Assembly: GCA_951213105.1 (NCBI GenBank)
Contig: OX578149.1
Location: 5,226,318 to 5,290,317 of the forward strand
Direction: 5' to 3'
From: Amaurobius ferox
Taxonomy: Eukaryota; Arthropoda; Arachnida; Araneae; Amaurobiidae
DNA: 64,000 bases
Part shown: one piece after another, positions 12,142 through 23,699 of the stretch
How the letters are laid out: every line of letters starts with the position of its first letter
Position numbering within the stretch: the first letter of the stretch is position 1
Notes under the pieces: model-generated
Databases searched by the model: none
What the model saw: only the letters and a program-made list of their open reading frames with translations
Told to the model about the DNA's origin: nothing
Program-made: the position numbers and the translations under genes

Positions 12142-14461
12142 TATTAAAATAAATTGCTTAAACTGCTGAAAAAGAAAAATAAATAAGTTTTCTGTAATAC
12201 ACACTATAAAACAAACTATTAACAGTAACAACCGGTTTTTGGTGCAAAAATTAACCTCCTTCCCCAGGATATAAAACCGAGAAACCACAAGTGAGAAAAC
12301 TCATCTGTGCAAGAATGCATCTGTCTATAGACATCTTCTAAAAAACGATGCTGATTTTCACCTCAAACGGTTTTATATCGTTGCAAATTTGTTTTATGCT
12401 GTGCTTTAACGAATACTACACTTTTTAGATTTCTTTAAATAGGTTAGTTTGTAAGAAAAGACATTTATTTGACACAGACCGTTCTTTATACAATAAGTAA
12501 TGTTTTAAACATAATTAGGATATTATTATCTTTGCATATAACAGAGAAAATAAGAACCTACGCAACCAATATACTCGTGGCAAGGATAAGCTGAATATAA
12601 TGCGTAGTAATCACTCAGATTTGTATTCATACGTCCATATTCTTTTAACATTAATTTACTATATAACGTGGTGGAAGGTTTCAGTTATTCCTATACCTCT
12701 CTGGTGTCAAGTTAGGTTCACCGCACGTATAGAAATAAAACCTGAATTTTTCCGCCATCTATCATTCTGCGATTCTTAAAAGTTTGGAGAATGAATTATT
12801 GTGTCAGGACCTAACTTCTGTAATAAATGCATGTCGTGACTCAAATGTTTCTGAACCTCCCCCCCCCCCTCCCCCAGCTTCACATTCGCTTCTATTGTTT
12901 TTTGCCCTGAAAGTAGGAAGACAGGCACGTGAACCTGTCACTCTCAGACTTTCAAGAAGTCAAGATAGCGCCATCTGCAGAAGATGCCTCTCAATGGGTA
13001 AAGAGTTGGGCTAAAAAAAATTTCTAACATGCGAACTTATTTTGATATAACTTAAAGCTTTATGATGCCTAGATCTCGCTGCATATCGTTGGACTTCTCA
13101 TTCTGCCCGTTTAATACGTGCACATACTTAATTTTATAGGAGTAACTTGGTTTAATTGTGGAGATAATAAGCTCCCTATGGAGTGAAGCAGATTTCTTTA
13201 ATATGTGCAGAACGTATCAAACGAGCCCAATAGGTTACAAAATAGACGTTATTATTTTACGTTATAGTTTTTTTTATGAAGATAGCATTAAAATGATAAT
13301 CATTCTCATCACCAACAAAAACCGATTATTTTTATTTATTTTATCAAAGAGCAATTAAGTTTGTGGTTTTATTGAATAAAAAAATTATTTTGAACTGTTT
13401 TCCCCTTCCCCTTTTCGTCTTTTCTATTTTTCATTTGGCAACACTTTATTTCCTGGATCACGTGATATAACTATTTATTTAGCAAACGCCGTATTTCAAT
13501 GGTTGGCGCCGTTGATTTGACTGATTTTTTATTTTTTACAGCAATATCAGCGCTTTTCTTTATAAAAACACATAGAATGGATAGTATGGACCTCGAATAC
13601 TCTCGCCTGTAATTCTTATGGAATTAAATTATATTTTAATTTTCGTGAAATATAAGCAAACATAATTTTATTATGAGGAGACAACAACCAGTCGCATAAG
13701 TTATTTATACTTTCTGGATAGGAACAAACGTTAAGAAAAGATGGCTCCAATTGTTCTAAGGGCAATTGAAGTCATCTTTTCCTCATCATCTGGTCAGTAA
13801 CAATATGTACGGCTCGAAATATGAAAAACTATGAGGCGACACGAAAGGAAAGAAACAAAGAGTGAACGTCCAAAGGACAAATTGTCTGTTTTTAATTTAT
13901 TTTTAGGGTAAAGATATTGAATTTTACTAAAGAGTGGTTTGAAGGACTTCATGTTCATCTCCCGAAATAATTTAAAAAATTTAGAAATAGCTATATTTAG
14001 ATGAGAAATACAATTTTAAGAAATACAAAGATATAAAAAAGTACAAAGAAAAACAAAAGTACAAAAAAATTAAAAGTACAAAAAAATTAAAAGTACGAAG
14101 TAGTGCAAAATAAACATATTTTAAAAATTAAAATCATTTTAAATAAACATCTATTTTAAACATTAGGAACTTTAAATAAACATATATTTTAAACATTGAC
14201 AACCTTTTAAATAAACGTATATTTTAAACAATAACATCCATTTGTTCTGATGATCCATAAATACGAATTCACTATCGGGTGGTATGAATCATTAAAACCC
14301 AAACCACTCCTATAAATATTTCATATAAATCTCCTCTTCACCGAACACGCTAGACGAAGGATATAACGTTGGATATAACTGAACTAATATAAGATTTAAA
14401 ACATAACTGATGCGGAAGAATTATAAGTATTATAAACTTGATAAATTACTGGTAAAAATAA
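12142..14461. other. Unassigned AT-rich stretch with small tandem repeats
   Basis: No gene recognised. It holds a C-rich run at about 12860-12874 and a short array near 14030-14232: first AAAAGTAC units, then a roughly 50-bp unit built on TTTAAATAAACATATATTTTAAACAT. Confidence 0.45.
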
Positions 14462-15689
14462 GACAAGAAATATCAATCATGCTTAAAGCATTGATTATGA
14501 AACACTTTCCAACTTCAATGCAATTTTATTTAAACATGTCTAAAATGCAATACATTCCTCGGTAATATTTTAAAACTTATCACAATACTACATTAATTTA
14601 TTATATTTGAAACCTTAAACCTTCATCGAAAAAAATTAACTTCATTCAAATGACGGCATTAAAGTATAAATTGCCTGGTTTAAACATCTCTTAAATGTTA
14701 TACATTCCTCGGTAATAATTTTAGAATTATCATAATACTACGATAATTTATTATATTTGAAAACTTCATCGAAAACAACTGAAATCCTTTCAAATGACGT
14801 CATAAAAAATAACACGCCTGGCTCTCTCTATAAAAGCAACATTTCATTCATAAATAATTCCCCCATTCATGTCATTCATCACAATACTATAATAATTTAT
14901 ATTATTTAAAATTAAGACCATGGAGCTACAAGTAAGTAAAACTCTATGCGTAAAACTTCATCGAAAATTATCGTCCTTCTCTTTCTAAAATCAATGAATT
15001 CATATCAGCTAAGCAGACTCCATGGACTAAATGATTTTGTGTTAAAGAATTACAGCGATTCTAATACAACTCATTCTACATATTTTGCTGTTTACATTTT
15101 ACATAGGTGAAAAATAGGCTTAATAGTACAAATAATCAAATTTGGTTGAGCATTTAAACTGAAATATATTGTCATTGCGTTGTATCAGTATGTAGATGCA
15201 CAGAATTTAGGCAAAAATAAAGTAGTTTTAGGATGGATACAACACTCAATATGAATTAAAACGAACATTAAAAATCACGATTTTGACACAAGATGGATGC
15301 CATATATCATTTTGAAGTGGGTCATGTGATCGTTTCATATCATGGACACGTGATCGCTTAATATAAGAGGTGTTATTATTATTTTAATTTTTATTTAAAA
15401 AACAACTGAATATATTTCGCTGAATTTTTTTTTATATATTTTATGGAACAATTTGAATATTGCCTAAAATTTTCGAAGCAATTTGTGAATTTTAAATCCG
15501 CTTAAAAAATGCTTGAAAAATTAGGTCCCATAGGGCTCAATGTATTCCATTTTTTCAACCCGGGTTCAATCCAAAACTAATTGGGTGATATTATTCATTT
15601 ATATTCCCATAGGTCCTATAGACCGTCTGAACAACATACTAAAATTTCATTTTGATTAAGTCATTTTTACGGCAGTTATCGTGCTAACG

Positions 15690-15727
<38 letters not shown>

Positions 15728-15771
15728 ATGAACAAAGTCATAAACACTTTTCAACTTTGTTGTAAAGTGTT
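14462..15771 (+). mobile_element. Dispersed family X, longest copy
   Basis: This copy runs from GACAAGAAATATCAATC to AACTTTGTTGTAAAGTGTT. It contains the family blocks in the reverse order of the 9.4-kb copy, plus an internal tandem duplication of about 150 bp (ATACATTCCTCGGTAAT at 14550 and 14700) that the other copies lack. A (CAGA)n tract sits about 60 bases from the right end at a place where other copies have only one to three units. No open frame is shared between copies. Confidence 0.75.
15690..15727. repeat. (CAGA)n microsatellite
   Basis: About nine consecutive CAGA/GACA units inside the right part of family X. The same short motif seeds smaller expansions in other copies. Confidence 0.9.
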
Positions 15772-15922
15772 AAAAATGATATTAAATTAAAAGGTCAAAC
15801 AAACCCTTGTAGTGGAAACATAGTGGATAGAAGATAATAAATTCCAAAATATAGAAAATAGAAACTGAACAGGAATAAAATAGAATGAAGGTATAAAAAT
15901 AGAGATAACTCTTTGCAAATAT

Positions 15923-15982
15923 AAATATATATATATATATATTTACATTCTAACATTGGATTTATATTTATAAATTTATATT

Positions 15983-16020
<38 letters not shown>

Positions 16021-16021
16021 A
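15923..16021. repeat. AT microsatellites followed by (GA)n
   Basis: TATATA runs at 15925-15942 and 15985-16002, then a GAGAGA run at 16003-16020. They form the left border of the foldback element that follows. Confidence 0.9.
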
Positions 16022-16585
16022 TGTAAAAAGAGCAAGTAAAAAATGGAAAAAAGAAGGAAGGCTTAGCGAGAAGCTTACTTAAAGGCGGTAAGGGGTTGTG
16101 AACTTACACCCCAGTTGTCAACATGCATATCATAAACGCCGCGGCATTGCACTCCTGGACGCCAGCTCTAGCTGAAGTCAACCTCCGAAGTGACAATAAC
16201 AATTATCACGAGACTCTTGAGAAAGAAAAGTCCAATGAAAATGCTCAGTCTATCACGTTATTGTATACAAGTCCGTCAGACGGCTTGTTACTTCCTAAAT
16301 ATAACTGCGTGGAATCGTTCTTCGGTCCTGTTATTATGATAAATCATATTCATTATGTGCGAACCATCATCAACCAAGTTGATATAAGGTCTCGTGATAA
16401 TTGTTATTGTCACTTCGAAGGTTGGCTTCTGCCAGAGTTAGCGTCCAGGAGTGCAATGCCGCGGCATTTATGACATGCATGTTGACAGCAGCGGTGTAAG
16501 GTCACAACCCCTTACCGCCTTTAAGTAAGCTTCTCGCTAAGCCTTCCTTCTTTTTTTCCATTTTTTACTTGCCCTTTTTACATTT
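16022..16585. repeat. Foldback element with arms of about 190-210 bp, flanked by AT-rich tracts
   Basis: The left arm (about 16022-16213) starts ATGTAAAAAGAGCAAGTAAA and includes GGCGGTAAGGGGTTGTGA. The right arm (about 16386-16585) is its reverse complement. The middle (16214-16385) is unique. The 116-codon frame across it is mostly arm sequence and is not called a gene. The GTCACAACCCC...AAGCTT layout resembles the outer ends of the Naiad pair at 16975-19465, so this may be two head-to-head, very short 5'-truncated copies of a related element; that link is inference. Confidence 0.75.
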
Positions 16586-16676
16586 TATATTTATATCATG
16601 CATAGTACTTGTAGCTGCTTTGCGCATAAATGCTATATCACTACAATATCTTTAATAATTTCCACTTTTACTCTTT

Positions 16677-16680
<4 letters not shown>

Positions 16681-16720
<40 letters not shown>

Positions 16721-16845
16721 TATCGGCATTATGGCCGTGAATTTGCCTCTATGGTGATGTTAATATTACTTTAATTTTTTTTTATTTATTTATCTTATTA
16801 TTATTATTATTATTATTACATAATTTTTATTATTACATATTTCAA

Positions 16846-16880
<35 letters not shown>
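16681..16880. repeat. AT and ATT microsatellites
   Basis: Pure (TA)n at 16681-16718, (TTA)n near 16796-16818, and another TATA run at 16846-16880. They lie between two Naiad-like structures. Confidence 0.9.
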
Positions 16881-16881
<1 letters not shown>

Positions 16882-16974
16882 TATAAATATTCTTTACTAT
16901 CCGAAACTTACAAAATTAATACCAGATATCACTCTTTTAAGGCGCAAAGCAGCACAATAAAGAGGATTGAAATA

Positions 16975-18243
16975 ACGTACCATAAAGGAAGAGAATGGAT
17001 ATGGAAGCAAAGTACCAAAAATTGGCTGGGGGTGGTGACCCCTACTCCCCGGTTAAGCAAGCTTTACGTCGTGACTACACTCCCGGTAGCCGATACATTG
17101 CTATAGAAAGGAATACAAAAGTATCAAAAAATGAAAGTGAAAGGAAGTTACAAGAGGTCGTAAAATATTAGAATAAATTTTACCATAAAAATCTCTATAT
17201 ATATTTAATTTAAATTAAAAATATCCAATATCTTTACGGTCGTATATCTACTAAATATCTGATATAAAGTGTTGAAAAGCATACCTAAAAATCATTGAAG
17301 CAGATACTGTACATCAATATCAATACTTCAAACAAGTGTATAAAAAGGACAAATTAAATACACATTACTACACTTACGCTATCAATTTCTAGATGAAAAG
17401 GAGCAAACACTGCAAATGCTTGTGTATTGAAGGTTCTGACATAAAGCCATTATCTACATTTCACTTGGTCCTGTATCCAAATATAAACGGTAGCTTTCAG
17501 TTACGGTTATATTTTAATAACCGCATATGATGTCACTCAGAAAACTCTTCGGAAAACCTTGTGCAATCGAATCATGGAGAAAGCGAATATCGCTATTACA
17601 ATGATCATTATCATTACTGTTTATTCTGTTGCTGCGAATGAGTTGATTTAAAATGATGTTTCTGAACACATTCTTTTGTAAACAGGAATTCCATAAAACA
17701 ATATAATTTATTACAAATTTAAAATCTTTACGTTTATCGTAAAGACGAAAACCCGTAGTACCATCAGAGAGCTTGTATATAGATAAATCGAGAACATTTA
17801 GACTCTTATCGTGGTTATATGGAGTTTCTGTTAACTTTAAGCAGTTTGGATAAAATCCAAAATCCATATAATATACACCTTGTCACTGCAAGCTTACAGT
17901 ATGTCATCAACGTAACGAATGTATAATAATTCATTTAAAAGATGTGTGCCTTCTTCATACCTGTTTAGGTATATATCGGCAAGAATAGAAGAACATCCTC
18001 CACCTATAGGAATTCCATGAAGTTGTTTATAGAAATATGTACCATCGTACAAGACGGTTTCATATAGTACCAATTCAATCATAGACTTGAATTTATATTT
18101 TGTAATCCGTGCTTGCATGTTAGGTTTTTCATAAATTTCCATTAGAATAGCAAACAGATCATTAATATTGATATTACAGAATAAATCGTTAAAATCAAAG
18201 GTTTTATAATGTAAACATTCTGAATTATAAAAGCTTTGATTTC
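16975..18243 (-). mobile_element. Naiad-type Penelope copy, 5'-truncated, minus strand (left arm of head-to-head pair)
   Basis: Minus-strand reading begins near 18243 in the reverse transcriptase (TFDFNDLFCNI, motif A with its catalytic Asp) and continues HGIPIGGGCSSILADIYL and IRYVDDIL (catalytic YVDD) to about 17894. A stop and shift follow, then NVLDLSIYKLSDGTTGFRLY to a stop region near 17514. The untranslated 3' part extends to about 16975. No GIY-YIG follows the transcriptase, consistent with the N-terminal endonuclease order of Naiads. The GGGCSS box matches the GGCSSS box of the 22-kb copy, but the rest is a different subfamily. Confidence 0.8.
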
Positions 18244-18245
18244 AA

Positions 18246-19465
18246 CATGCAATCACGGATTACAAAATATAAATTCAAGTCTATGGTTGAATTGGTACTA
18301 TATGAAACCGTTTTGTACGATGGTACATATTTCTGTAAACAACTTCATGGAATTCCTATGGTTGGAGGATGTTCCTCTATTCTTGCCGATATATATCTAA
18401 ACAGATATGAAGAAGGCACACATCTCTTAAATGAATTATTATACATTCTTTACGTTCCGGCCGTCCAAATAGGTGCTCTTAGTCCCCTGGACGAGTCGGA
18501 CGGTCTGGGTCTTCTACATTCTTTACGTTGATGACATACTGTGAGCTTGTAGTGACAAGGAGTATATAATGGATTTTGGATTTTATACAAACTGCTTAAA
18601 GTTAACAGAAACTCCATATAACCACGATAAGAGTCTAAATTTTCTGGATTTGTCTATATACAAGCTCTCTGATGGTACTACGGGTTTTCGTCTTTACGAT
18701 AAACGTAGAGATTTTAAATTTGTAATAAATTACATTGTTTTATGGAATTCATGTTTACAAAAGAATGTGTTCAAAAACATCATTTTATATCAATTCATTC
18801 GCAACAAAAGAATAAACAGTAACGATAATGATCGTTGTAATAGCGATATTCGCTTCCTCCATGGTTCGATTGCACAAGGTTTTCGAAGAGTTTTCTGAGT
18901 GACATCATATGCGGTTATTATAACATAACCGTAACTGAAAGCTACCGTTTATATTTGGATACAGGACCAAATGAAATGTAGACAATGACTTTATGTCAGA
19001 ACCTTCAATACACAAGTATTTGCCGTGTTTGCTCCTCTTCATTGAGGAATTGATAGTATACGTGTAGTAATGTGTATTTAATTTGTCCTTTTTATACCTT
19101 AGTTTGAAGTACTGATATTGAAGTACAGTATCTGCTTCAATGATTTTTGGGTATGCTTTTCAACACTTTATATCAGATATATAGTAGATATACGACTTGT
19201 AACGATATTGGATGTTTTTAATTTAAATTAAAGATATATAGAGCTTTTTACGGTAAAATTTATCCTAATATTTTGCGACTTCTTGTAACTTCTTTGCACT
19301 TTGAATTTTTGATACTTTTGTATTCCTTTCTATACCAATGTATCGGCTACAGGGAGCGTTGTCGCGACATAAAGCTTGCTTAACCGGGGAGTGGGGGGTC
19401 ACAACCCACCGGCCAACTTTTGGTACATTGCTTCCATATCCATTCTCTTCCTTTATGGTATGTTA
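18246..19465 (+). mobile_element. Naiad-type Penelope copy, 5'-truncated, plus strand (right arm of head-to-head pair)
   Basis: This arm repeats the left arm in opposite orientation from ATGCAATCACGG (18247) to the CTCTTCCTTTATGG block near 19460. Both copies therefore face outward with their 3' ends. It keeps LHGIPMVGGCSSILADIYL and the start of the YVDD box, but the box is split by a 58-bp insertion at 18457-18514. Downstream FLDLSIYKLSDGTTGFRLY is intact to about 18898. The arm differs from the left arm at many single bases, so the inversion is not an assembly mirror image. Confidence 0.8.
18457..18514 (+). mobile_element. 58-bp solo hairpin retroposon
   Basis: The insertion starts CCGGCCGTCC and ends GGACGGTCTGGGTCTTC. 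It is bounded by a perfect 15-bp duplication, TACATTCTTTACGTT (18442-18456 and 18515-18529), which is single at the same place in the left-arm copy. It folds as an 8-bp basal stem (18459-18466 with 18498-18505), a middle helix CTC/GAG, a 3-nt bulge and an apical GTCC/GGAC helix. The same layout occurs at the 3' end of the tRNA-derived SINEs. It has no tRNA head and no open frame. Confidence 0.85.
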
Positions 19466-19549
19466 TATATATATAAAATACCGTAGCAAACTTTAAAAAT
19501 TTAAGAATACTTTGCAAATATGCAAAAAAAAAGAAGAAAAAATGCGTAA

Positions 19550-19972
19550 ATAGGAATGTCAATGCAAAATTCATTTAATTTATTGCGCAAATGCAGCTAA
19601 TAAATAAAATGATTTCAATAATAAAAAAGTTTGAAGGTCCAATGAATGAAAAATGAGAAGCTGTAACTCGAAAAACCTAACTATCTAACAGGCTTACAAA
19701 CTAAAAGTATACATCAACTAATTTTCAAGCAAATGGAAAAAAAATAAATTTCGAATCAACAAGTCATAGAAAGGTATAAAAAAACAAAGGTATGGAATCG
19801 ATAAAAGAAAAACAGACGAAATCCAAGCACAAACGCTATACACGTGGACAAGGCTGTAAGCCAAAATCAGGATATATTCACTTCTACAAAACTCGTAATC
19901 ATGTACAAGTGTCTTGTAGAAGCAAACACAAAAAAGTATGTTTCTGAAGAAATAGACCGATTCTGAAGAAAA
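19550..19972 (+). repeat. Naiad terminal inverted segment, left
   Basis: The sequence is present in reverse complement at 23105-23488 (for example the stretch encoding KQTKSKHKHYTRGQG on the minus strand there). The two segments flank one Naiad coding region in opposite orientations. Complex inverted ends of this kind are known for Penelope-like elements. The GTCAATGCAA...TTTAATTTATTGCG block links it with 4940-5345. Confidence 0.75.
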
Positions 19973-19978
19973 TTACCG

Positions 19979-22815
19979 ATATCAAATTACCAACATTGTG
20001 TAGTGGATAGTTTGGAATATATTAATTACCCCACTAAAAATTATAATTTCAATAAATGTAAGAATAAAAATTGCAAAACTTGCCCTTCTGCATCTCAAAC
20101 TCAAATTACAAACCTTGATAGCCATCTGCCTTTCTGTAAAGTTTTTAATTGCATATATAGATTATCTTGTAATATTTGTAATATATCATATATTGGACAA
20201 ACTAGTAATCCCATTCATGTACGTATGATTGTTCATAGAGATCACGTCAAAAATATATCCTCAATAACAATTTTCTTCCTACTTCTAATAAAATTGAATA
20301 TAAGCACTTTGCTAAACACGGTTTTGAAAATATCACAATACATATATTGGATATAAAAACAAATACTGCAGATAGGATTTATTTTGAAAACTATTATATA
20401 AAATCAAATTGTACTCTTTTTCCATATGAATTAAATCAACTATATCTTAACGGTAATATTGTAAAAAATAATTTTGTAGATAATAAATACTCTAATTTAA
20501 ATTACCTTTTTTTTAAACCTCTTTTAAATAATAGTAAATCAGTTAAATTTAAAAGGTTTAAATGGGGCAATAGCAATTCCTCAATCATTAATCATAAGGC
20601 TGAGATAATTTGTTTACATAATAAATTTAATAGCACTTTTCAGTGGAAATTAATTAAATCCTGGGTTTTTGCGGTAAAAAAAAACATTTAAATAGAGTTT
20701 ATGCAATTTTCTTAAAATTAAATCTTGCTAATGAACACTTTAAAGATATTTTCTTTAATTTGCTTATTACAAGATCACAGTATTTAAATTTAAAACTTAA
20801 TCAATATCATATTAATAATATGTCAATTAATTCATATTGTGCAATTTCTTTCAAGCATCCCATTTATATTTCTATAAATTTTGGTCTTCTTTTTAACAAG
20901 TTCAAGCATTTAATGCCTATTGGAGATTTGAGCGTATCAAAGACTTTTAAATATAACAGGCCTATTGGTAGATCAATATTTAATTATAATGAAATTTCAC
21001 AATCTCTCTCTTTAGATCAGTATTCAAAGTCAATTTTAGAAAATAAATGTAATTGTACATTAAAAGATTATGCTAAATTCCTCAATCCAGACCTGGGACA
21101 TATAAATACAGGAGACTTAGGTATTGTTAAAGACATTTCGTTAAGAACCATTATGTCTTTTGGCACAAAATTCAGGTTACCCTCTTGTCATAATTCTATT
21201 AAAGTTTTAAAATCCATTAATCTTGATCTTGATAAATATATACATAAATTAGCTTCAAAATATTATATGCCTTTAGAGTCATTTAATATGTGAAAATTTA
21301 CTTTATTAGAATCTATTAAAAATGCTATTAGTAGTATTAAATTGTCCAGATCCATTTATAATTTTGATAATATTAGACCCTCAATTATTGATTTACAAAA
21401 ATCTTTTGTTATCCCCTATGTTGAGAAAGCCTCTAATAATTATGATTTCTGTTAGATTATTTAAAAAATAATAGTCTTTTTAAACTTGATTTTCATTCCA
21501 TTAATAGTATTAAATTGAAAATTATCAATATGAATAGTAATTTAAATATTAAATATAAATTTCTTAAATTTCCTTATATTGTGCTTATTCCAAAATTTCA
21601 TAAAAATCCCATTAAATTTAGAACAGTAACTAGTGGGCATAATACTTACTCTACTACTACGAGTAAATTACTTCTAAATTCTTTAAATCAAATAAATGAT
21701 AGTTTACGTCAGTCTAGCAAGAATTGCCTTATTCTAAATAATAGTAAAGAATTAAAAAATAGATTAACATCCCTTCAAAAAATAATAGGATTTCAAACTT
21801 TTGATTTAAAGACCTTTTCAATAACATCAAGATCTCAGACCTGTATGATGTAATTTTAACTCTATACAATGCTTATATTACTAATCATTCAACTCATACC
21901 AGTTTTGTAAATTTCCCTAAACTTCTTCACTTTGTTATTTTCAATAATTATATTTTTCAAGGAAATAAATTATACCTTCAAGTCTCAGGAGTTCCACAGG
22001 GTGGCTGCAAGGGGCGCGGTAACCCATTGGTTAGCGCGCTGGAGTTGCACTCGGTAGGCCCGGGTTCGATTCCAGCCACTGCCAAAACTGCCGCCGTGTT
22101 CATGCGGAGTACGATCACGTTAAACATGTGGGTCCGAAAGTCCTTCCGAGAGGTTGGTGGTAGGGGAAGGAGGGTACGGTCCCTGTGGATGCCTCCCCCA
22201 CTGGGTTCCGATCTAAATTGGGTGGCACTTCCCGACCGTCCAAACAGTTACCTTACACCTTTCTGGTAGGTCGGACGGTCTGGGTTTCAACAACAACAAC
22301 AACAGGGTGGCTGCAGTAGCAGTATGTTAGCTAATTTATATCTTTATCATTATGAACAGTCTTTTACTTCTATAGATTATACATTATACAGATATGTTGA
22401 TGATCTCATTTGCATAGTATATACTGAAAATTGTGTCATTAATATAGATTTCCATCCTGATAATTTGGAATTAATTCCTAATGAAGCTACTATTAGTAAA
22501 AATATTAATTTTTTAGATTTAAATCTTTTTATTGAACCTTCTAATAGAATTGTTACTAATTTATATGATAAAAAAGACTCTTTTAATTTTAACATTAATA
22601 AAATTTTACCTTTTAATTCCTGCAACTCTTTTCTATTGTTTAGAAATATTATTCTTTATCAGCTTTTTAGAATATATAGATTATCTGATAAAAAATATCA
22701 TGCTTTACATATTGATAATCTAAAAATTACCAGCAATTTATATAAATATCGCTCTTATTTTGTAAATGGTATTGTTAAAAAATTTAGATTCCTGGATTTT
22801 CATGAATTCTTTTAA
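19979..22815 (+). pseudogene. Naiad-type Penelope polyprotein (GIY-YIG endonuclease + reverse transcriptase), nearly complete but broken
   Basis: In order: a Cys-rich CKNKNCKTC cluster and a GIY-YIG nuclease (NISYIGQ, then IHVRM with the Arg, VHRDH) at about 20.0-20.3 kb; a linker with the CxC motif (ENKCNCTLKDY) near 21040; the fingers region; motif A FQTFDLK near 21790; GVPQGGC at about 21987, interrupted by a SINE and resumed as [17 protein letters not shown] near 22390; stop at 22815. N-terminal nuclease, CxC linker and C-terminal transcriptase is the published Naiad order, with the protein acting by target-primed reverse transcription. Damage: shifts near 20250, in an A-run near 20685, and near 21447 and 21811; an in-frame TGA at 21291-21293; and the SINE. 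AT-biased codon use matches the surroundings. Confidence 0.85.
22010..22301 (+). mobile_element. tRNA-derived SINE, well preserved, inserted in Naiad reverse transcriptase
   Basis: A tRNA-like head has an A-box-like segment (ATTGGTTAGCGCGC) and a B box (GGTTCGATTCC). The body contains CTGCCGCCGTGTTCA, ACGTTAAACATGTGGGT and CTAAATTGGGTGGC. The 3' end has a perfect 8-bp stem GACCGTCC/GGACGGTC (22234-22241 with 22273-22280, 31-nt loop), then TGGG and a (CAA)n tail. A 14-bp duplication ACAGGGTGGCTGCA (21996-22009, 22302-22315) flanks it. RNA polymerase III transcription and LINE-supplied reverse transcription are expected for this class. Confidence 0.93.
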
Positions 22816-23104
22816 GTGTTTTATATATTAGCCTGACATCATTCTTCCCTTATTATATTTTATTTTTATATCCACTTACTCTTTAGCCTTTACATTATTG
22901 CCCCTCTTGTTTGTATATTATCTCTTGTACATGTCTTGTCGTATTACTGTTACTTATTTCTTACGAATGGCAACAGTAGTTCATATCTTACATCTTATTC
23001 CTTAGTGAATGACAACACTTGTCACTTCTTTCTGTGTTCCCGTGATCTTTAAGTTAGTGAATGTTTTTAATCAGATTCCCGATATCCAATTTTCCATTTA
23101 TTAT

Positions 23105-23679
<575 letters not shown>

Positions 23680-23699
23680 CAGAGAGAGAGAGAGAGAGA

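Noticed and set aside
16123..16473. 116-codon frame in the 16-kb foldback
   Set aside because: Most of it is arm sequence whose mirror image is read in the same frame; no motif.
22015..22085. Possible functional tRNA gene
   Set aside because: Box-like motifs are present, but the acceptor stem does not close and the sequence continues into the SINE body with a target duplication.
22027..22269. Open frames reading VSARELHS.../MVSALELHS... shared by several loci
   Set aside because: They are translations of the tRNA-derived SINE body, not proteins.
22990..23060. Possible SECIS element after the Naiad transcriptase
   Set aside because: ATGA- and TGAT-like pieces exist, but I could not lay out a convincing quartet with an AA apical loop.
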